Shown: piece by piece, positions 6,853-10,726 of the stretch
Position numbering within the stretch: the first letter of the stretch is position 1
Layout of the letters: the number at the start of each line of letters is the position of its first letter
Origin: Erysipelotrichaceae bacterium
GTDB lineage: Bacteria > Bacillota_I > Bacilli_A > Erysipelotrichales > Erysipelotrichaceae
Reading direction: 5' to 3'
DNA: 10,726 nt
Assembly: GCA_017561615.1 (NCBI GenBank)
Contig: JAFZBT010000095.1
Span: 1 to 10,726 of the forward strand
Notes under the pieces: model-generated
What the model saw: the letters and a program-made list of their open reading frames with translations, nothing else
What the model was told of the DNA's origin: nothing
The model's database searches: none
Translations under genes and position numbers: made by a program

Positions 6853-7890
6853 TCACGAATTCCAGATTGGGTCAGCAGAAGAAAACCTGTCAAATATCGG
6901 TTCAAGATCCTCGTTTCTGGTCACTATTGAAAGGCTGTTTCCTCCATCTTTATAAGAACATCCGACATAGTAGAACGTCTTTCTTTCAGGGAAGTCCTTA
7001 TCGATGGCGATGAACCTGTCGTGATCCTCAGAAGGTGTCATTCTGTATATCGTGATTTTGAGGTGATACTGTCTGATGAAGTCATCAATAGTTTCCTGCG
7101 GAAGTCCGCTTAGATTACAGGTCCAAATGGATATTCTGACATCACTGCGGCAGTTGATGAGAGCGTTAAGCGTTTTGATGTCTACATAAGGATCGATTAT
7201 GTCTATTGAGTGTTTTGCTTTACTGAAGAGGTCCGCAAAGAAAGCGTCAGCCACAAACCAGTCACCGTTACAGAAGACCTGTATTTCATTGGCTTTGAGA
7301 GGGGGAAACTGTGAGACCACCTTTTCAAACTCTTCGCGGGTAACGAATTCCCTGTTCTTTCTTTGAATTTCCGCAATGTCGTTTTCTACCCTTTGAAGGC
7401 GGACAGTTTCGTTCTGTTGATAGATGACAGACCATTTTCTGAGATATTCGATCTGATCTGTCGCGACAACATAATCCTTTAATGTCTTAAACACACGAAT
7501 CAGCGTTCGACTTTGTTGAATCGCTAACGGACCATTGAGAACCGTCATCAGCATATAGATTCCCTGTTCTGTAAAAGCATAAGGGAGGTAGCGCGAGCCA
7601 CCTGATTGCCCCTTAAAGAGATTGCTGTCTCGTGAGGTGAAATTTTTGCACCTCACCAAACCGTCAACTTCACTTCTGGTTAGCTGAAACATAAAATCAT
7701 CTCCTTCGAATCTGACGGAATTGTTTTTGACTTGCCTGTTAAAATTCTTGGTTTCGTATCCATAGATTACCGCCAGATCAAAGTCCAACATCACCTGAAC
7801 TCCACGTACTGTGTAGATCCTGCTCTTGATATCTTCCTCGCTAATGCGGACGATGTCATTTTCATCAGTTTTCGTTGTTTCATTCGCCAT
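6853..7890 (-). CDS. ORF6N DNA-binding protein with PLD-like C-terminal domain
   Basis: A 345-residue protein. Residues about 22-110 match the ORF6N (KilA-N-related) DNA-binding domain known from phages and mobile elements: IYTVRGVQVMLDFDLAVIYG (25-44), then FNRQVKNNSVRF (50-61) and DFMFQLT (65-71). A helical, coiled-coil-like linker covers about 140-192. Residues about 203-345 resemble the phospholipase D-like domain often fused to ORF6N: SIDIIDPYVD (228-237), HDRFIAID (290-297) and YVGCSYKDGG (308-317). Only one H..R/ID-type motif is seen, so nuclease activity is uncertain and the fold may only bind. GGAG lies 8 bases before the ATG at 7890. A GTG at 7929 would add 13 residues but has no ribosome site. 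The gene is more AT-rich than its neighbours (for example 27 of 60 G+C at 7201-7260 against 36 of 60 at 8701-8760), which suggests transfer. It stands alone between two convergent/divergent genes. Confidence 0.85.
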   Translation of the reverse strand: MANETTKTDENDIVRISEEDIKSRIYTVRGVQVMLDFDLAVIYGYETKNFNRQVKNNSVRFEGDDFMFQLTRSEVDGLVRCKNFTSRDSNLFKGQSGGSRYLPYAFTEQGIYMLMTVLNGPLAIQQSRTLIRVFKTLKDYVVATDQIEYLRKWSVIYQQNETVRLQRVENDIAEIQRKNREFVTREEFEKVVSQFPPLKANEIQVFCNGDWFVADAFFADLFSKAKHSIDIIDPYVDIKTLNALINCRSDVRISIWTCNLSGLPQETIDDFIRQYHLKITIYRMTPSEDHDRFIAIDKDFPERKTFYYVGCSYKDGGNSLSIVTRNEDLEPIFDRFSSADPIWNS

Positions 7891-7928
7891 AATTTCTTCT
7901 CCATTAAATGACAGGAACGTTATTTTCA

Positions 7929-7957
7929 CTTATATTATTCTATGGATTGTCTGATAA
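7929..7957 (-). promoter_or_regulatory. Weak candidate promoter of the ORF6N gene
   Basis: On the minus strand TTATCA (7952-7957) and TATAAG (7929-7934) are 17 bases apart in an AT-rich stretch. TAATAT (7932-7937) is an alternative -10. The gap between this gene and the nucleotidase (7891-8067, 177 bases) holds both divergent promoters and nothing else I can name. Confidence 0.3.
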
Positions 7958-8008
7958 ACCTTTTTCTGACGTTCCATTTTGGAAAGCTACAACAAACGCT
8001 CTATCTTC

Positions 8009-8037
8009 TTGTAGAGTAAAGGCTGTTCAGTTAGAAT
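8009..8037 (+). promoter_or_regulatory. Candidate promoter of the nucleotidase operon
   Basis: TTGTAG (8009-8014) is followed after exactly 17 bases by TAGAAT (8032-8037), which matches the -10 consensus in five of six positions. It is 30 bases before the start codon. AAGGAG (8053-8058) is the ribosome binding site of the gene. Confidence 0.5.
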
Positions 8038-8067
8038 AGACTTAACAGGAAAAAGGAGAAATAATCT

Positions 8068-9531
8068 ATGAACACCAAACAGATAACCCTTCTGCACTCC
8101 AATGACATGCATGGCGACTTTCTGGCTGACCATGTTGATGATAAGCTGACCGGCGGCGTCTCGATGCTGTCGGGATATCTGACCAAGTGCCGCAACGAGG
8201 ACCCCAATGTCATCTACGCCATTGCCGGTGACATGTTCAGAGGCTCGGTAATCGACAGCGAGTTCCAGGGCCTTTCGACCATTCAGATCGTCAACCTGCT
8301 GGCTCCCGACGTCGTTACTCTGGGCAACCACGAGACCGACTACGGCGTTGCCCATCTGCTCTTTCTGGAAAAGATGGCAACCTTCCCGATCGTCAATGCC
8401 AACCTCTACATCAAGCAGAATGAAACCAGACTGTTCAGACCCTGCTACGTAATGGAAATTGACGGCATGAAGATCCTGTTCATCGGCATTCTGACCGAAG
8501 ACGTCATTTCCCAGACCAAGGGCGAAAAGCTCATCGGTTCCTTCATCGGCATTGAAGAAGCTGCCCAGGAAGTCGGCAAGATCTGCAACGCCTATAACGC
8601 CATGGACATCGACCTGACCGTCCTGCTCACCCACATCGGCTTTGAGGAGGACAAGAAGCTGGCAGCAGCGCTGGATCCCGACTGGGGCGTCGACGTCATC
8701 ATCGGCGGCCACTCCCACACTTTCCTGGATGAACCGGCCGTCGTCAACGGCATTCCCATTGTCCAGGCCGGCACCGGCACCGACCAGATCGGCCGCTTCG
8801 ACATGGTCATCGACACCGACAATAACTGCATCGCCTCCTACAAGTGGCAGGCTGTACCGATCAACGAGGAAAACTGCCCGAAGGATGAGCGGATGGAAGA
8901 ACTGATCGGCTCCATCAAGGAAAAGACCGACCTCAAATATGCCAAGGTCGTTGCCAACTTCGACTATGACCTGGAACACCACGACCGCTGGGCTCAGACC
9001 GAACTGGGCGGCGTCTTCGCCGACGCCATGAAGGAAAGCCTGGGCGTTGACGTCTTCCTGATGGGCTCCGGCTCGGTGCGCAAGTACCACATGGGCCCGA
9101 TCGTCACCTTCCAGGACTTCACCGAGTGCTACCCCTATGACGGCAAGTCCTACGGCCTGAAGCTTACCGGCGCCCAGCTGAAGAAGGCGTTGCTGCACAT
9201 CTACCGTGATGACGCCTGGCTGGGCGATCATACCGAATTCTACCAGCTCTCCAAGGGCATGCACGTCATCTATCACCGGCCGTTAAGACAGATGCTGAAA
9301 TGCGAACTGAACGGTGAACCGATCGAAGACGATAAGATCTATACCGTCGGCATTCAGGAATACCACTACAATAACCTGCCGGAATTCCTGAATCTGAGCT
9401 ATGAAGAAGTCAAGGCCAACGGGGAACCCCGGGTTCTGACTACCAGCGACGTCCAGACGCTGCTGGAATACTTTGCCAATAACAAGCACCTGGGCTTCGG
9501 CCTGGATGGCAGACTGGAGGTCGTACAGTAA
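8068..9531 (+). CDS. Cytoplasmic 5'-nucleotidase/metallophosphatase (UshA-like)
   Basis: A 487-residue two-domain enzyme of the 5'-nucleotidase family, expected to remove phosphate from nucleotides or related phosphoesters with two bound metal ions. The N-terminal metallophosphatase domain (about 5-265) has all the usual motifs: LLHSNDMHG (8-16, Asp13/His15), AGDMFRGS (53-60, Asp55), LGNHETDYG (85-93, Asn87/His88), LLTHIGFEED (186-195, His189) and IIGGHSHTF (211-219, His215/His217). The C-terminal nucleotidase domain (about 290-485) includes ELGGVFADAM (312-321) and GSGSVR (333-338), which would bind the base and position the substrate. There is no signal peptide or lipobox: the protein starts directly at the first strand (KQITLLHSND). 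It therefore appears cytoplasmic, unlike periplasmic UshA or wall-bound homologues. AAGGAG precedes the ATG by 9 bases. The next gene begins one base after its stop. Confidence 0.93.
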   Translation: MNTKQITLLHSNDMHGDFLADHVDDKLTGGVSMLSGYLTKCRNEDPNVIYAIAGDMFRGSVIDSEFQGLSTIQIVNLLAPDVVTLGNHETDYGVAHLLFLEKMATFPIVNANLYIKQNETRLFRPCYVMEIDGMKILFIGILTEDVISQTKGEKLIGSFIGIEEAAQEVGKICNAYNAMDIDLTVLLTHIGFEEDKKLAAALDPDWGVDVIIGGHSHTFLDEPAVVNGIPIVQAGTGTDQIGRFDMVIDTDNNCIASYKWQAVPINEENCPKDERMEELIGSIKEKTDLKYAKVVANFDYDLEHHDRWAQTELGGVFADAMKESLGVDVFLMGSGSVRKYHMGPIVTFQDFTECYPYDGKSYGLKLTGAQLKKALLHIYRDDAWLGDHTEFYQLSKGMHVIYHRPLRQMLKCELNGEPIEDDKIYTVGIQEYHYNNLPEFLNLSYEEVKANGEPRVLTTSDVQTLLEYFANNKHLGFGLDGRLEVVQ

Positions 9532-9532
9532 A

Positions 9533-10726
9533 ATGAAGAAACTCATCAGATCATTTCTTATCATCGCCCTGATTCTGGGCTGTGGTTTTGCGGCTGCCAA
9601 CCAGCATACCGATGCCAGAGAATGGCAGGCTGAGCACCTGCATGTTCATGACGATGTAACCCTGCCGAAATACCAGCTGGGTGACGTCCTGAAGAAATGC
9701 CCCGGTTGCGGCCGAAGGAACACCTACATAATTGTTGAACAGGGGCAGATTCCAACCTGTACGCGCGGCGGTTTCATGTGGTGCCGATGCACTAACGACG
9801 AATGCGGTTATGAAGCACTGGAACAATTAGCCCCTCTAGGGCACAACTACAAGGAAACCATCACTAAGCAGCCGACCTGCACGGAAAGCGGCACGGCCAA
9901 GTACACCTGCACTCGCTGCGGAAAAAACTACACCGAAACCGTCAAGGCATTGGGACATAATTATGAATATACGGAAACCGAACCCACCTGTACGGAAGAC
10001 GGACATAAGATCGGCACCTGCAAACGCTGCGGTGACGTTACCGACGAAGTATTCCCGGCTCTGGGCCATGACTTCACCGAATACACTGTCGTTACTCCCG
10101 CTACCTGTGAGGCAGACGGCCTGCAGGAAGCGATCTGCATGCGCTGTTCGCACGTCGATCAGCAGGTAATACCGGCTACCGGCCACGCCTTCCCTGATGA
10201 GTGGACCGTCGTGAAGAAGGCTGGTTACCTGGTCTCCGGCCTCCGACAGAAGGTCTGCGCTAACTGCGGCATGGTCATTGAGGAGGTCATTCCCGCCAAG
10301 ATACCGCTGCCGGTAACCATTACCACCGTTACGGCCGCTGCGGCCGGCGCCGGACTATTGGTACTTAAGAAGATGAGAGCTGCCCGCAAGCTGTTCAAGC
10401 CTTCCGTTGAGACCAAGACAGTAGTAATCAGATCCGACAATGAGGACCTGATCAAACTGCTGAAGGACCGCCTGTACCTTTCCGTCACTGCCTGCGATCA
10501 GGAGAAGATGCTGGAGACTCTGGAGGACAAGAGTCCTGATCTGCTGATCTGCCAGATCGATGACGCCAAGAATCTGAAGTCTCTGCTCAAGGAAAAGAGA
10601 AAGCAGATCAAAAACCTCGAAGAAGCCGCCAGGAAAAAGGAAGAAGGTCAGCAGGCTGAAGAAAAGCCGGTTGCTCTGGCGGAAACTGCGGTCGGTCTGA
10701 TCGTCAACAAGGACCTTATGACTTCC
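9533..10726 (+). CDS. Membrane protein: Cys-rich repeats outside, receiver-like tail inside (partial)
   Basis: The first 398 residues of a protein that continues past the window; I do not know a named family for the whole. Residues 1-22 are a signal sequence; either cleavage after FAAA or lipidation at Cys17 (box ILGC, poor at -2) is possible. Residues 56-92 look like a zinc ribbon (CPGCG, then WCRC and ECGY). Residues 102-255 are four repeats of 37-40 residues beginning LGHNY or a variant, with PTCT and a CxxC pair. Residues about 257-278 are one hydrophobic helix followed by KKMRAARK, so the rest is cytoplasmic. Residues 295-345 follow the strand-helix order of a response-regulator receiver (TVVIRSDN, LIKLLKDRL, SVTACD, PDLLICQID), but the phosphoacceptor position appears to be Gln341. 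A charged helical segment (346-379) follows. GGAGG (9516-9520) inside the nucleotidase gene precedes the ATG by 12 bases, so translation is probably coupled. Confidence 0.82.
   Translation, partial: MKKLIRSFLIIALILGCGFAAANQHTDAREWQAEHLHVHDDVTLPKYQLGDVLKKCPGCGRRNTYIIVEQGQIPTCTRGGFMWCRCTNDECGYEALEQLAPLGHNYKETITKQPTCTESGTAKYTCTRCGKNYTETVKALGHNYEYTETEPTCTEDGHKIGTCKRCGDVTDEVFPALGHDFTEYTVVTPATCEADGLQEAICMRCSHVDQQVIPATGHAFPDEWTVVKKAGYLVSGLRQKVCANCGMVIEEVIPAKIPLPVTITTVTAAAAGAGLLVLKKMRAARKLFKPSVETKTVVIRSDNEDLIKLLKDRLYLSVTACDQEKMLETLEDKSPDLLICQIDDAKNLKSLLKEKRKQIKNLEEAARKKEEGQQAEEKPVALAETAVGLIVNKDLMTS
9836..10297 (+). repeat. Four tandem LGHxY/CxxC protein repeats
   Basis: Repeat units cover residues 102-139, 140-176, 177-215 and 216-255 of the membrane protein. 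Each opens with LGHNY, LGHNY, LGHDF or TGHAF, has a 'PTCT..G' turn in the first two units (PATCEADG in the third) and a CxxC pair (126/129, 163/166, 202/205, 242/245), and ends in a hydrophobic residue plus Ala. The fourth unit has lost the first Cys (KKAGYLVSG). The repeats are diverged at DNA level, so they are old rather than freshly duplicated. Such repeats occur in many Bacillota surface proteins; metal binding or disulphide formation is inference. Confidence 0.85.

Noticed and set aside
6816..8000. Search for direct repeats or target-site duplications flanking the ORF6N gene
   Set aside because: By eye only short matches such as AATGCTG at about 6820 and 6844 were found, both on the same side, so an insertion boundary cannot be claimed.
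7999..8016. Small inverted repeat CTCTA-8-TAGAG before the nucleotidase gene
   Set aside because: The arms are only five bases and AT-rich. It overlaps the -35 box and could be chance, so it is not called an operator.
7987..9276. Minus-strand reading frame of 429 codons
   Set aside because: It is antisense to the nucleotidase gene, which has complete catalytic motifs and a good ribosome site. The product is low-complexity Val/Asp/Gly-rich.

Overview
The window reads as chromosomal DNA of a moderately GC-rich Gram-positive bacterium, probably a gut- or oral-type member of the Bacillota. Supporting signs are strong AGGAGG-type ribosome binding sites, lipoprotein signal peptides, a DUF975 membrane protein, a class 3 lipase, Cys-rich 'LGHxY' surface repeats and a Tet(M)-like translational GTPase. 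An Erysipelotrichia-like or clostridial origin is a guess. Coding density is high and no gap exceeds about 180 bases. I see no tRNA, rRNA, CRISPR array, transposase or phage structural gene.

Left part, minus strand (1-5145). In transcription order from the right come a histidine phosphatase and a small lipoprotein, which form one operon ending in a hairpin terminator. Next are a secreted class 3 lipase and a DUF975-type membrane protein. This second pair is tightly coupled: the ribosome binding site of the membrane gene overlaps the lipase stop codon. It starts at an extended -10 promoter and ends in another terminator. Then comes the first two thirds or so of a Tet(M)/EF-G-like GTPase, cut by the window edge and with its own extended -10 promoter.

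Middle (5146-8067). A divergent promoter region separates the phosphatase from a plus-strand serpin gene. The serpin is an unusual lipoprotein with about 130 extra residues between the lipid anchor and the inhibitor domain. It ends at a strong terminator. A minus-strand gene for an ORF6N DNA-binding protein with a phospholipase D-like C-terminal half follows. It is visibly more AT-rich than its neighbours and looks like an accessory insertion.

Right part, plus strand (8068-10726). A cytoplasmic 5'-nucleotidase/metallophosphatase is followed one base later by a membrane protein that runs off the window. That protein has an N-terminal signal, a Cys-rich zinc-ribbon-like part, four tandem 'LGHxY...C...CxxC' repeats, one membrane helix, and a cytoplasmic tail resembling a response-regulator receiver domain without its phosphoacceptor aspartate. 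The two genes are probably co-transcribed.

The most interesting items are the anchored serpin, the repeat protein with a pseudo-receiver tail linked to the nucleotidase, and the ORF6N/PLD-like gene. Much of the window encodes envelope or secreted proteins (lipase, two lipoproteins, polytopic membrane protein, repeat protein), but I see no evidence that they form one system.
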